From Bradyrhizobium cajani (GTDB taxonomy: Bacteria > Pseudomonadota > Alphaproteobacteria > Rhizobiales > Xanthobacteraceae): DNA of 64,000 nucleotides. Position numbers and translations under genes: made by a program. The notes under the pieces were generated by a model that saw only the letters and a list, made by a program, of their open reading frames with translations, ran no database searches and was not told the origin of the DNA. Shown here piece by piece: positions 37,942 to 46,629 of the stretch. The stretch lies in NCBI RefSeq assembly GCF_009759665.1, contig NZ_WQNE01000009.1, positions 124,001-188,000 on the forward strand, written 5' to 3'. Position 1 is the first letter of the stretch. Each line of letters starts with the position of its first letter.

Positions 37942-38442
37942 TCAGTTCGCCATGATGGTGTCGACGTCGGCTTCCGCGCCGCCGTTGATGATGCCGCCGC
38001 AGGCCGCAATCAGCGGCTTCACCCATGCGGTGGCCTGCTCGGCGAGCCGGACCCGGGTCGTGTCCTTCTCGACCTCGCGCATGGCGGAACCAACTGCGGT
38101 CAGGATCGAGGTCATGGTGTCGGTGATGTGGTCGAACTGGGCACGCACGTTGGGATCGGCCTTCTCATAGGCTTCGATCGCCAGATCCCGCGCCTTGAAA
38201 TTGGAGGCCGTGAAATGCTCGGCATAGGACAGCGGCGACCAGGTCAAAAAATCTTCCGCGCATTCCGGCATGTCCGGGACCATTTCCAAGAGCATCACGG
38301 CTTCATTGAAATGGTTGAGATAGTCGGTGGCAAGCCCGGTCCGCGGGTTGATGTTGGCGACGCGCAGCCGCTCGGCCCAGGCGGCGGCCTCGGGGCCCGT
38401 CTGTACATGCGTCCGCGCGGGTTGGGAGACCGTTGAGCTCAT
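37942..38442 (-). CDS. Conserved hypothetical protein
   Basis: A 166-residue soluble, mainly helical protein. Recognisable stretches are INPRTGLATDYLNHFNEAVM, LEMVPDMPECAEDFLTW and SYAEHFTASNFKARDLAIEA. It has no signal peptide or membrane segment and no family that I can name, though it looks like a protein conserved across Rhizobiales. It is the first gene of a pair with the Nudix hydrolase and is divergent from the YedK-type gene, with only 63 bases for both promoters. Confidence 0.72.
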   Translation of the reverse strand: MSSTVSQPARTHVQTGPEAAAWAERLRVANINPRTGLATDYLNHFNEAVMLLEMVPDMPECAEDFLTWSPLSYAEHFTASNFKARDLAIEAYEKADPNVRAQFDHITDTMTSILTAVGSAMREVEKDTTRVRLAEQATAWVKPLIAACGGIINGGAEADVDTIMAN

Positions 38443-38505
38443 CGGCCGCAGTGTTAACGTTCGGGGTTAAAAGGACCTGAACGGACCCTATATAGACGCC
38501 CAAGG

Positions 38506-39264
38506 ATGTGTGGACGATTCGTCATAACTTCGGCCCCCGCGGCTTTGCGGCAACTGTTCGGCTATGTCGAGCAGCCGAATTTCCCGCCTCGGTACAACGT
38601 GGCCCCGACACAACCGATTCCGGTCGTATGGATCGACAATGGCGCGCGCCATTTCCGACTGATGCGCTGGGGCCTGCTGCCGGGCTGGGTCAAGGACCCC
38701 CGTGGATTTACGCTTCTGATCAACGCGCGCTCGGAAACGGTGCTGGAGAAGCCCGCCTTCAAGAACGCAATTCGCCGGCGGCGCGGGCTGATCCCGGCCG
38801 ATGGATATTACGAGTGGAAGGCCATTGACGGCCGCAAGCAGCCCTTCTTCATCCACCGCGCCGACGGCGAGCCTCTTGGTTTTGCTGCGGTGTTCGAGAC
38901 CTGGGTTGGGCCGAACGGCGAGGAGCTCGACACGGTCGCGATCGTCACCGCGGCGGCGGGCGAAGATCTCGCCGCGCTGCATGACCGCGTGCCCGTCACC
39001 ATCAACCCGCGCGATTTCGAGCGCTGGCTCGACTGTCGCGGCGACGAGATCGACGCCATGCTGCCGCTGCTGACCGCCCCGCGCATCGGCGAATTCGCCT
39101 GGCATCCGGTCTCGACCCGCGTCAACCGCGTCGCCAATGACGACGAGCAATTGCTGCTGCCGATCAGCGCGGAGGAGATGGAGGCGGAGACGCCGAAGCC
39201 GAAGAAGGTGGCGCGGAAGACGGCCGTCGGATCGGCGGATGACGGGCAAGGGTCGTTGTTTTAG
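38506..39264 (+). CDS. yedK: SOS response-associated peptidase (YedK/HMCES)
   Basis: A 252-residue SRAP protein that covalently traps abasic sites in single-stranded DNA. The catalytic set is complete: Cys2 (MCGRF, exposed after Met removal), Asn73 (INARSE), Glu103 (ADGYYEWK) and His159 (LHDRVPV). The C-terminus has a Lys-rich extension (KPKKVARKTA) beyond the core domain. The name reflects association with the SOS regulon; no clear GTTC-N7-GTTC LexA box is seen in the short upstream gap. It is followed by a family D repeat. Confidence 0.94.
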   Translation: MCGRFVITSAPAALRQLFGYVEQPNFPPRYNVAPTQPIPVVWIDNGARHFRLMRWGLLPGWVKDPRGFTLLINARSETVLEKPAFKNAIRRRRGLIPADGYYEWKAIDGRKQPFFIHRADGEPLGFAAVFETWVGPNGEELDTVAIVTAAAGEDLAALHDRVPVTINPRDFERWLDCRGDEIDAMLPLLTAPRIGEFAWHPVSTRVNRVANDDEQLLLPISAEEMEAETPKPKKVARKTAVGSADDGQGSLF

Positions 39265-39280
39265 GCGAGGCCACAAACTC

Positions 39281-39333
39281 CGCTGTCGTCCCGGATCTGC
39301 GCTCGCTCCGCTCGCTTGTCCGGGACGACAGTG
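39281..39333. repeat. Family D repeat (minimal copy)
   Basis: CGCTGTCGTCCCGGATCTGC and CTTGTCCGGGACGACAGTG form a short palindrome around GCTCGCTCCGCTCGC. It is about half the length of the copies at 16513 and 29861 and lacks the internal segment. Confidence 0.7.
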
Positions 39334-39351
39334 GAGTGTGTGGCACGATCG

Positions 39352-40545
39352 TTAAACAATCTCCCGTGCCCTCAACCCCGCGATTTCCGCCGCATCAAAC
39401 CCCAGCTCGCCCAGCACCGCGTCCGTATCCGCGCCCAGCGCCGGTGCCATGCGGTCCAGCCGTCCGCCGCCATGGGCGAGCTTGAAGCCGCTGCCGGCAA
39501 AGCGCAGGCGGCCGTAGGGCGTGTCCAGCTCCTGGATCGCGCCGCGCGCGGCGATTTGCGGATGATCGATCACCTCCTCGACCTTCCAGATGCTGGCGCA
39601 GGGCGCGCCGGCGTCTTCCAGGATCGCCTCCCATTCGCGCGCCGGCTTCGCCGCCAGCGCCTCCTCGATGATCGCGCGCAGCGCGCCCTCGTTCTCGTTG
39701 CGCGAAAACCAGTCGGCGAAGCGCGGATCGGACAGCGTGTCCTCGCGGCCGAGCGTGCTCATCAATGCGCGGTACTGTTTCTCGTTGTTGACGGCGAGCA
39801 GGATGTGGCCGTCGCCGCATTTGAACAGGTTCGCCGTGGTCCTGCGGCTCACCGCCTGATTGCCCGACAGCTGCTGGCGGTGGCCGGCGACCGACCAGTC
39901 CGCGATCTGTCCTGAGAGAAACGCCAGCGTCGCCTCCAGCATGGAGACGTCAATGAGCTGGCCCTTGCCGGTGCGGTCGCGCTGATACAGCGCGCTCGAC
40001 ACGCCGAAGGCGGCGGTCGCGCCCGACAGCACGTCGCACACCGCAAAGCCCGCGCGTGTCGGCCCCGTTTCGGGGTGGCCGGTGATCGCCATGATGCCCG
40101 ACAGCGCCTGCATCTTGCCGTCATAGCCGGGCCGCAAGCGATCCGGCCCGGTCTGGCCGAAGCCGGACACCGCGCAATAGATCAGCTTCGGATTGATCGC
40201 CGACAGCGCCTCGTAGCCGATGCCGAGCTTGTCCATCACGCCCGGCCGGAAGTTTTCCATGACCACGTCAACTCGCGTCGCGAGCTTCTTCACGATCGCG
40301 ATCGCATCGGGCTTTTGCAGGTCGAGCGTCAGGCTGCGCTTGTTGCCGTTGATGGCCTGGAATGCCGGCGCCAGGCCGCGCTCGGCCCATTCGCGGCTGA
40401 GCGGCGTGCGGCGCATGTCCTCGCCCTCGCGCCGCTCGACCTTGATGACGTCGGCGCCGAGCAGCGCGAGCTGGTAGCTCGCATAGGGGCCGGCCAGCAC
40501 CTGCGTGAAGTCCAGAATCTTCACGCCCTCGAATGGTCGCGTCAC
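39352..40545 (-). CDS. CaiB/BaiF-family CoA-transferase (class III)
   Basis: A 397-residue family III CoA-transferase. The N-terminal GVKILDFTQVLAGPYASYQLA and DVIKVERREGEDMR are typical; the catalytic aspartate is probably Asp142 in GPDRLRPGYDGKMQALSG, equivalent to that of formyl-CoA transferase. The knot-forming C-terminal part (APCASIWKVEEVIDHPQIAA) is intact. A selenoprotein B-like gene starts about 36 bases upstream in the same direction, suggesting one transcript. The donor and acceptor acids cannot be read from sequence. Confidence 0.92.
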   Translation of the reverse strand: MTRPFEGVKILDFTQVLAGPYASYQLALLGADVIKVERREGEDMRRTPLSREWAERGLAPAFQAINGNKRSLTLDLQKPDAIAIVKKLATRVDVVMENFRPGVMDKLGIGYEALSAINPKLIYCAVSGFGQTGPDRLRPGYDGKMQALSGIMAITGHPETGPTRAGFAVCDVLSGATAAFGVSSALYQRDRTGKGQLIDVSMLEATLAFLSGQIADWSVAGHRQQLSGNQAVSRRTTANLFKCGDGHILLAVNNEKQYRALMSTLGREDTLSDPRFADWFSRNENEGALRAIIEEALAAKPAREWEAILEDAGAPCASIWKVEEVIDHPQIAARGAIQELDTPYGRLRFAGSGFKLAHGGGRLDRMAPALGADTDAVLGELGFDAAEIAGLRAREIV

Positions 40546-40581
40546 CTCGCTCTCCCTTTTGATTATCGTTGTCGGAGGACG

Positions 40582-41511
40582 TCAGGCGGCGCGGTTGCCG
40601 CGCGCGATCTCCTTCTGCTTGTCGAATTCGGCGCGGCGGCGCGCCAGCTCTTCCGGAGAAAGCTGCGCCACGTTGTTGTAGTCGAGCTTCCAGGAAGCGT
40701 CCTCGCTCCAGCGCAGCGGCGATTGCATCGTCGTCTGCGGGCCGCTCGCGGTCTCCAGCAGCCGCAGCGCGAGCTCGAGCGTCTGTGCTTGCGAAGCCAC
40801 CTCATGCGGCTTGCCGGCGGAATTGCCGAGCGGGAAGTCCGAGAACAGGAAGCGCGGCGCAGCGGCGTGCTCGACGATGTCCTTGGCACAGCCCATCAGC
40901 ACGGTCGGAATGCCGTTCCGCTCCAGATGCCGCGCCACCAGCGCCGTGGTCTGGTGGCAGACCGGGCAGTTCGGCACCAGCACCGCGACGTCGACCTTGT
41001 CGGCAAGGCAGCGCGAAAGAATCTCCGGCGCGTCGGTCTCCAGCGTGACCCGATGGCTGCGGTTGGTCGGCGCGCCGAAGAAGCGCGGCGCCACCTCGCC
41101 GATGCGCCCCGCGGCGGACGCTTTCAGGAGCTGTGGCAGCGGAAACCAGGTGCCGCTGTCGGTCGCGCTGGTGTGCTTGCGGTCGTAGCCGATGTGCGAG
41201 ATGCGCAGATCGTGCTGCTCCGCCGTGTCGCCGTCATAGACCTGGTAGAATTTAGCGCTGCCATTGTACGCCGCGCCCGGCCCCTGGTCGCCCTTGGCCG
41301 GATCGTACGGCGCAGCCGTGGTGATGATCGTCACGCGTGATTGTGCCAGCGGCTTCTTCAGCGCCTGGAACGGCGCCTCGGTGTAGTGCGCCCAGCGATA
41401 CGGCGTGGTGTAGCCGATCGCGGCGTAATAGTCGCGGGTGCGCTGCATGTAGGGGACGGGGGAATCGTAGTCGGGCGCAAAGCCGAATTCGTCGTCGCGC
41501 GGATCGGACAT
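40582..41511 (-). CDS. Glycine/proline reductase-like (GrdB/PrdB family) protein
   Basis: A 309-residue protein resembling the selenoprotein B components of glycine/sarcosine/betaine and D-proline reductases of anaerobes. The redox site here is VPNCPVCHQT, with Cys182 and Cys185, so there is no selenocysteine codon. The following HLERNGIPTVLMGCAKDIVE and FLFSDFPLGNSAGKP are the other conserved blocks. Such Cys forms are common in aerobic proteobacteria, where they are not known to act in Stickland metabolism. It lies just upstream of, and probably with, the CaiB/BaiF CoA-transferase gene. Function is uncertain. Confidence 0.75.
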   Translation of the reverse strand: MSDPRDDEFGFAPDYDSPVPYMQRTRDYYAAIGYTTPYRWAHYTEAPFQALKKPLAQSRVTIITTAAPYDPAKGDQGPGAAYNGSAKFYQVYDGDTAEQHDLRISHIGYDRKHTSATDSGTWFPLPQLLKASAAGRIGEVAPRFFGAPTNRSHRVTLETDAPEILSRCLADKVDVAVLVPNCPVCHQTTALVARHLERNGIPTVLMGCAKDIVEHAAAPRFLFSDFPLGNSAGKPHEVASQAQTLELALRLLETASGPQTTMQSPLRWSEDASWKLDYNNVAQLSPEELARRRAEFDKQKEIARGNRAA

Positions 41512-41700
41512 GGGGCGCGTCTCCTGGTTCTTGGTTGGCGACAGACTAGAGATAGTTTTGGGGTTGCTCAACGGGGGGCGGGGCGGCGCAGGCCAGAACT
41601 GCAGATGAGGATGGATCCGCATCGGCGGTGCCACTTACCCACCCCCTCCAGGCAGGGCTATCGCATGTGACGTTGGAGGCTGCCGGATGAGTTCGGCCTG

Positions 41701-41811
41701 CATGGTTCGAGACGCCCGCTTTGGCGGGCTCCTCACCATGAGGGTCTGATATTTCGCCGCAAGAACCGACCTCATCCTGAGGGCCCGCCGCAGGCGGGCG
41801 TCTCGAAGGAT
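41701..41811. repeat. Family B-like repeat in a 378-base gap
   Basis: CGAGACGCCCGCTTTGGCGGGC near the left and GCCCGCCGCAGGCGGGCGTCTCG near the right form a long imperfect palindrome, with CCTCATCCTGAGGGCC in the right arm as in family B. The rest of the gap between the GrdB-like gene and nudK (41512–41889) shows no gene. Confidence 0.65.
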
Positions 41812-41889
41812 GGCCGCGGGCGAGCTATTCGCTAGGTTTTTCGTCATATGCGATAGAGCTGCCCTCCAGGGGAGGGTGAAGAGCATCAC

Positions 41890-42471
41890 CTATCTGAACA
41901 CATGCAGCGCCGCGTATTGCAGCAGCATGATCGCCTTGGCGTCGATGATGCGGCCGTCCGCGATCATGGCCAGCGCCTCGTCGATCGAGAGCTCCAGCAC
42001 CTCGATGTCCTCGCCCTCGTGTTCGAGGCCGCCGCCGTCGCTCACCCGCATGTCCGGCTCGTATTCGGCGACGAAGAAGTGCAGCTTCTCGGTCACCGCG
42101 CCGGGGCTCATGAACGCCTCGAACACCTTGTGGACGTGGTGCAGGCGATAGCCGGTCTCCTCCTCGGCCTCGGCGCGGATGCGCACTTCGGGGGAGGCAT
42201 CGTCCAGCACGCCGGCGGCCGCCTCGATCAGGAGATCGTCGTAGCCGCGGATAAACGCCGGCAGGCGGAACTGGCGCACCAGGATCACCGTGCGCTGGCC
42301 GAGATTGTACGGCAGTACGGCCGCGGCGTTGTCGCGCTCGTAGGTTTCCCGGTGCTGCGTCTGCCATTCGCCATTGGCGCGACGGTACTCGAACGTCGTG
42401 TTCTTCAACGGCGTCCAGTTGTCCGAGAGCACGCGGACGTCCTTGATGCGGACGCGGTCGGAAATGGTCAT
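41890..42471 (-). CDS. nudK: NudK-type GDP-mannose/nucleoside diphosphate sugar hydrolase
   Basis: A 193-residue Nudix enzyme. RIKDVRVLSDNWTPLKNTTF at the N-terminus, VILVRQFRLPAFIRGYDDLL at 63–81, the box region AAGVLDDASPEVRIRAEAEE–ETGY (86–108), and FMSPGAVTEKLHFFVAEY follow E. coli NudK closely. NudK hydrolyses GDP-mannose and related compounds. The start at 42471 overlaps the stop of the GNAT gene (ATGA), so it is the last gene of an overlapping cluster of three. Substrate is inferred from the strong family resemblance. Confidence 0.88.
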   Translation of the reverse strand: MTISDRVRIKDVRVLSDNWTPLKNTTFEYRRANGEWQTQHRETYERDNAAAVLPYNLGQRTVILVRQFRLPAFIRGYDDLLIEAAAGVLDDASPEVRIRAEAEEETGYRLHHVHKVFEAFMSPGAVTEKLHFFVAEYEPDMRVSDGGGLEHEGEDIEVLELSIDEALAMIADGRIIDAKAIMLLQYAALHVFR

Positions 42472-42899
42472 TGCTGTCTTCCGTCGAGCCACTTCTGGAA
42501 CATCACGGAGGTGGATTCCTCGAAGCCGAGCGACTGGTAGAACGCATTGGCCTGCGCATTCTCGCGGCGGACGAGCAGCTGGAGCTTTGTGATGCCGGCA
42601 CTCCGCAGCCAGTCTTCGGCTGCCGCCATGATCACCCGGCCATGGCCGCGCTTGCGGCTGTCGGGGTCGACCGCGACGTAATAGACCCAGCCGCGATGGC
42701 CGTCATGGCCGACCATGGCGGTGGCCATGATCGCGCTGCCGTCGCGGCCGATCAGGATGGTGGAATTGTCGCGCCGGCGCGCCAATGCGATGTCGGCATG
42801 CGGATCGTTCCAGGGCCGCGTCAGGCCGCAGAGCTGCCACAGCGCGACGACGTTCTCGACGTCGGCATCCCCGATCGCGTCGATCTTGAGCGTATTCAC
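42468..42899 (-). CDS. GNAT family acetyltransferase (YpeA-like)
   Basis: A 143-residue N-acetyltransferase. The acetyl-CoA binding motif A is VYYVAVDPDSRKRGHGRVIM (about 75–94), with the R/Q-x-x-G-x-G/A signature as RKRGHG; motif B is QANAFYQSLGFEE. Length and pattern resemble YpeA. The start is a GTG at 42899 that overlaps the stop of the FAD oxidase gene (GTGA); the frame continues upstream only as antisense noise. The acceptor substrate is unknown. Confidence 0.87.
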   Translation of the reverse strand: MNTLKIDAIGDADVENVVALWQLCGLTRPWNDPHADIALARRRDNSTILIGRDGSAIMATAMVGHDGHRGWVYYVAVDPDSRKRGHGRVIMAAAEDWLRSAGITKLQLLVRRENAQANAFYQSLGFEESTSVMFQKWLDGRQQ

Positions 42900-44323
42900 A
42901 GCACCTTCCCCGGATTCATGATTCCATGCGGATCGAGCATCGCCTTGATGGCGCGCATCAGCTCGATCGCGGTCTTGTCCTTCACCTCGGGCAGCTCGTC
43001 GCGCTTGAGCACGCCGATGCCGTGCTCGGCCGAGATCGAGCCGCCCATGCGCAGCACGATCTCGAACACGACCGCGTTCATCTCGTGCCATTGCGCCAGA
43101 AAATCCGCGGTGTCGGCGCCGACCGGCTGGCTGACATTGTAGTGCAGATTGCCGTCGCCGAGATGGCCGAACGGCACCGGCCGCGCGCCGGGGATCAGCT
43201 TTACCACCGCTGCGTCGGCCTCCGCGATGAAGGCGGGGACAGCGGCGACCGGCACGGAAATGTCGTGCTTGATCGAGCCGCCTTCCGGCTTCTGCGCCGC
43301 CGACATCTCGTCGCGCAGCTTCCAGAAGCCGGCGCGCTGGGTGAGATTGGCCGCGATCACGGCGTCGTCGACGATCTCCTCCTCCATGGCACGGGTCAGG
43401 ATCGCCTCCAGCGGCGTGCGGGCATCCTCGCCGGCCGCGGACAATTCCATCAGGACGTACCAGGGATGCTTCGCTTCAAGCGGATCGCGCACGTCGATGC
43501 CGTGGCGGATCGAGAAATCGACCGCCATCTCCGACAGCAGCTCGAAGCTGGTCAGCGCATTGGCGGCCTCGCCTTGCGCGATCGTGAGCAGCTTCAACGC
43601 CGCGTCCGGCGACTTCAGACCGACGAAGGCGGTCTCGATCGCCCGCGGCTTCGGAAACAGTTTCAGCGTCGCCGCTGTGATGATGCCGAGCGTGCCTTCC
43701 GCGCCGATGAAGAGGTTGTGCAGATTGTAGCCGGTGTTGTCCTTCTTCAGCTTGGACAGCACGTTGAGCACGCGGCCATCGGCCAGCACCACCTCGAGCC
43801 CGAGCGCCATCTCGCGCGCGACGCCATAGGCGAGCGCGGCCGTGCCGCCGGCATTGGTCGAGAGATTGCCGCCGATGGTGCAGCTTCCTTCGGCGCCGAG
43901 CGACAGCGGAAACAGCCGGTCGACCTCGGCGGCCTTCTGCTGCGCGATTTGCAGCACGACGCCGGCCTCGCAGGTCATGGTGTTGGAGGCGGTGTCGACC
44001 TCGCGGATCTTGTCGAGGCGGCGCAGCGACACCACCACCTCGCCATTGTGCGGCGTCTGCCCGCCGACGAGGCCGGTGTTGCCGCCCTGCGGCACCAGCG
44101 CGATTTTGTGTGCGGAGGCAAGCTTGCAGATCTCGGAGACTTCCGCGGTCGAGCCCGGGCGCAGCACCAGCGGCGAGCGGCCGTGAAACAAATTGCGCTC
44201 CTCGGTGACGTAAGCCTCGATGTCGGCCGCATCCGTGATCGCGTGGCGGTCGCCGACGATCCTGCGAAACTGTTCGATCAGCTCGGGCGCAAGCGGCGGG
44301 GTGGCTGGTTGATTGACGTTCAT
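42896..44323 (-). CDS. FAD-linked oxidase (D-2-hydroxyacid dehydrogenase type)
   Basis: A 475-residue flavoprotein of the GlcD/D-lactate/D-2-hydroxyglutarate dehydrogenase group. The FAD-binding PCMH fold shows VPQGGNTGLVGGQTP (about 86–100) and LGAEGSCTIGGNLSTNAGGT (about 141–160); the C-terminal cap has PFGHLGDGNLHYNVSQP and ends with MRAIKAMLDPHGIMNPGKVL, both strong signatures. It probably oxidises a D-2-hydroxyacid and passes electrons to a flavoprotein or quinone. It is the first gene of an overlapping cluster with GNAT and nudK. The exact substrate cannot be settled from sequence. Confidence 0.9.
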   Translation of the reverse strand: MNVNQPATPPLAPELIEQFRRIVGDRHAITDAADIEAYVTEERNLFHGRSPLVLRPGSTAEVSEICKLASAHKIALVPQGGNTGLVGGQTPHNGEVVVSLRRLDKIREVDTASNTMTCEAGVVLQIAQQKAAEVDRLFPLSLGAEGSCTIGGNLSTNAGGTAALAYGVAREMALGLEVVLADGRVLNVLSKLKKDNTGYNLHNLFIGAEGTLGIITAATLKLFPKPRAIETAFVGLKSPDAALKLLTIAQGEAANALTSFELLSEMAVDFSIRHGIDVRDPLEAKHPWYVLMELSAAGEDARTPLEAILTRAMEEEIVDDAVIAANLTQRAGFWKLRDEMSAAQKPEGGSIKHDISVPVAAVPAFIAEADAAVVKLIPGARPVPFGHLGDGNLHYNVSQPVGADTADFLAQWHEMNAVVFEIVLRMGGSISAEHGIGVLKRDELPEVKDKTAIELMRAIKAMLDPHGIMNPGKVL

Positions 44324-44362
44324 GGTCTCGTCTCTTCTCAAGCTTCTTGTCTCTCAAGCTTC

Positions 44363-45352
44363 TTATCGCGCCACCGCCGCGCGGCGCAGCCGGTCGTTGA
44401 TGGCTTCGCCCAAACCGTCTTCGGGAATCGCCATCACCGCGATCGCGCGCGGCATCCGCGCATCGAGGCTGCGAAGATAACCGAACAGATTGGCGGCGGC
44501 TTCATCGAGATCAGCCGCGGGCGACAAATTCATGACAGCGGCGGCGGCGTCCAGGCCGGGCAGGCGCGCGGGGCCGAACGCCAGCAGCGCTTCGCCCGGC
44601 GCCACCTCGCGCGCATTGAGCCGCACGGGCGCGCGCGGCGCGTAATGCGAGGCCAGCATGCCCGGCGCCAGCGGCTGGCTGTCGTCGCCCTCGGCCTCCA
44701 TGGGCGGCCGCGTCAGGGCTGAGCCGAGCACCGCCTCGATCCGCTCGCGCGAAAGCCCGCCGGGGCGCAGCAGCATCGGCTGGTCGAAACAGCCGAGAAT
44801 CGTCGATTCGACGCCGACCTCGACCGGCCCGCCGTCGACGATCAGGTCGATGCGGCCGGAAAGATCGCTCTCGACATGGCCAGCCAGCGTCGGCGAGACA
44901 TGGCCGGAGATATTCGCGGACGGCGCCACCACGGCCCCGCCAAAGGCGCGCAGGATCGCCTGCGCCACAGGATGGGCCGGGATGCGGATCGCGACGGTGT
45001 CGAGGCCGGCGGTGGCGAGATCCGCCACCGGGCAGTCCTCCGTCTTCGGCAGCACCAGCGTCAGCGGTCCCGGCCAGAACGCCGCCGCGAGCTGCAAGGC
45101 GCGTGCGTCGAATCGGCCGATCCGCCGCGCGGCCGAGAGGTCGGCGACATGGGCGATCAGCGGATTGAAGGCCGGCCGCCCCTTGGCCGCATAGAGATGG
45201 GCGATCGCGGTGGCATTGGCCGCATCCGCGCCGAGCCCGTAGACCGTCTCGGTCGGAAACGCGACCAGCCCGCCGGCCGCAAGGGTCCGGGCGGCAGCTT
45301 CCGCGCCGGCCTCGCCGGCCGGTAAGATCAGCGTTTCAAGACCCGTTTTCAC
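44363..45352 (-). CDS. tsaC: L-threonylcarbamoyladenylate synthase (Sua5 type)
   Basis: Makes threonylcarbamoyl-AMP for t6A37 modification of tRNAs that read ANN codons. The 329-residue protein has a YrdC domain (AFPTETVYGLGADA at 31–44, KGRPAFNPL at 57–65, VVAPSANISGHVSPT near 152) plus a C-terminal Sua5 domain opening with APGMLASHYAPRAPVRL (about 220). The GTG start at 45352 places the protein at normal Sua5 length; there is no strong ribosome site, and the upstream frame runs through the tRNA gene on the other strand. It is divergent from tRNA-Pro. Confidence 0.93.
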   Translation of the reverse strand: MKTGLETLILPAGEAGAEAAARTLAAGGLVAFPTETVYGLGADAANATAIAHLYAAKGRPAFNPLIAHVADLSAARRIGRFDARALQLAAAFWPGPLTLVLPKTEDCPVADLATAGLDTVAIRIPAHPVAQAILRAFGGAVVAPSANISGHVSPTLAGHVESDLSGRIDLIVDGGPVEVGVESTILGCFDQPMLLRPGGLSRERIEAVLGSALTRPPMEAEGDDSQPLAPGMLASHYAPRAPVRLNAREVAPGEALLAFGPARLPGLDAAAAVMNLSPAADLDEAAANLFGYLRSLDARMPRAIAVMAIPEDGLGEAINDRLRRAAVAR

Positions 45353-45420
45353 AGGGATAAAATTCCTCAACTCGGCCGCTTGCGGTGCGCCAAACCCGAC
45401 GCTATAAGCCGCCTTCTTGT

Positions 45421-45497
45421 CGGAGTGTGGCTCAGCCCGGTAGAGCACTGCGTTCGGGACGCAGGGGTCGCAGGTTCGAATCCTGCCACTCCGACCA
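45421..45497 (+). tRNA. tRNA-Pro (anticodon CGG)
   Basis: A 77-base cloverleaf: acceptor stem CGGAGTG/CACTCCG, a D-arm with GGCTCAGCCCGGTAGAGC, anticodon stem CTGCG/CGCAG with loop TTCGGGA (anticodon CGG, reading CCG), and a T-arm with GGTTCGAATCC. Discriminator A and an encoded CCA end follow. A short hairpin terminator lies about 50 bases beyond. Confidence 0.97.
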
Positions 45498-45544
45498 TTC
45501 TTCCAAAAGTCGACGTTTTCCAGAGGCTTGGCGGACCGGCCGCC

Positions 45545-45566
45545 GGCGCCTCGGGAGCGCCTTTTT
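45545..45566 (+). terminator. Probable terminator after tRNA-Pro
   Basis: GGCGC-CTCGGGA-GCGCC followed by TTTTT. It begins 48 bases after the tRNA. The rest of the 312-base gap to the next gene (45498–45809) shows nothing further that can be supported. Confidence 0.6.
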
Positions 45567-45809
45567 GCAACGATTTTCGGGGCGGGTCCACGGCCGATTT
45601 GGCCGGAGCGGGGGCGCCTGTGCGCGTGGCATGGCTCACGCCGACCGAGGCATCTTCCCGACTCCGCCGAATTGCGGTCGATCCCGTGCAGGCCGCGAGC
45701 TCGTGCGGATTGGCGCAGCCGACAGGCCCGCACCCCTTGGCACTCTGTTTGCTGAGTAACGACCAAACACAGCCCCTAGCGGAGGGACTGTTTCAGGTTG
45801 AGGCAAACA

Positions 45810-46058
45810 ATGAAAGATGTGTCCCGTTTCGGCTCCAATGGAGAGCTCAAGCTCAGCGCGCTGATTGCGGATCTGTGGTGGCGCGTGCAGCTCATGAATT
45901 CCGATATCCTCGAGGAAGAGGCCAAGGCCGGGGTGTTTGACGTGCACAACCCGTCCTATCCCTTGCTCGCGGCAACCCTTCGCACGCGGCGCGACAATCT
46001 CGTGTCGACGATCAATGCGCTCGAGGAGCGCGCGAAATCGGTCCGCGCCGCCGCCTGA
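45810..46058 (+). CDS. Conserved small hypothetical protein (82 aa)
   Basis: A soluble protein beginning MKDVSRFGSNGELKLSALIA, with DLWWRVQLMNSDILEEEAKA and a basic C-terminal helix (LEERAKSVRAAA). GAGG about 8 bases before ATG 45810 sets the start; a TTG four codons earlier is possible. It is mostly helical with no membrane segment. No domain is recognised. It stands alone downstream of the tRNA gene. Confidence 0.65.
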   Translation: MKDVSRFGSNGELKLSALIADLWWRVQLMNSDILEEEAKAGVFDVHNPSYPLLAATLRTRRDNLVSTINALEERAKSVRAAA

Positions 46059-46172
46059 GATCGGTCGTCTGGCCGCATGTGAGGCCTACGGTTTGTGTGC
46101 CGGCCGCCGGTTTCGGCGGCCTGGCGCCAGGTCGCTCGCAGCCACGACCTGCGTCGCGGGTCAGCGATCGGA

Positions 46173-46499
46173 TTACCGACGCGCCACCAGCACGCCGACC
46201 AGAAACGCCACCATCAGCGACGGCAGCGGCGCTTCGCGCACCATGCCGCGAACGATGTCCGTCCAGTGCGGGTCCGGAACGAGTTTGGGTGACCTGACGT
46301 CGACCATCGGCGTCATGCCCCACTCCGAGGCAAGCTCGGTGATCTCGCTCGTGGCAAGCCGCGAGCCGTCGCGGATGCGGAAGATAGCGGCATCGGATCG
46401 CTCGCGCGGCGCCAGCGCCATCAGCGTCGCAACCGCCGTGCGCAACGTCATCTCGCCAAAGCCTTGCAGCCTCACCGACTCCTCGGGATCGGATGTCAT
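46173..46499 (-). CDS. Hypothetical protein with C-terminal membrane anchor
   Basis: A 108-residue protein: MTSDPEESVRLQGFGEMTLR, a central soluble part, then the hydrophobic end PSLMVAFLVGVLVARR. The tail is a single probable transmembrane helix with a positively charged Arg-Arg end, a tail-anchored arrangement. No known domain is seen. It is convergent with the small gene at 45810. The call rests on length, codon use and a coherent domain plan rather than on homology. Confidence 0.55.
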   Translation of the reverse strand: MTSDPEESVRLQGFGEMTLRTAVATLMALAPRERSDAAIFRIRDGSRLATSEITELASEWGMTPMVDVRSPKLVPDPHWTDIVRGMVREAPLPSLMVAFLVGVLVARR

Positions 46500-46629
46500 G
46501 CAAAATCCCTCACAGCGTGAAGTGGCCCGCGATGGTGAGCAGCCTGGTCATGATCTGGCTTCACGCTCACATGGAAATTGCGGCGGCGGAACTTGGTTCC
46601 TCGCGTGATGCCGAATCGCCAGGCGCCGG

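Noticed and set aside
38443..38505. LexA box upstream of the YedK/HMCES gene
   Set aside because: Looked for GTTC-N7-GTTC or GAAC-N7-GAAC as expected in alphaproteobacteria. Only isolated half sites (CGTTC, TGAAC) are present, without the spacing.
41690..41820. Possible CRISPR or tandem repeat array
   Set aside because: The repeated words belong to one self-complementary palindrome (family B-like), not to regularly spaced direct repeats. No CRISPR array or cas gene is present anywhere in the window.
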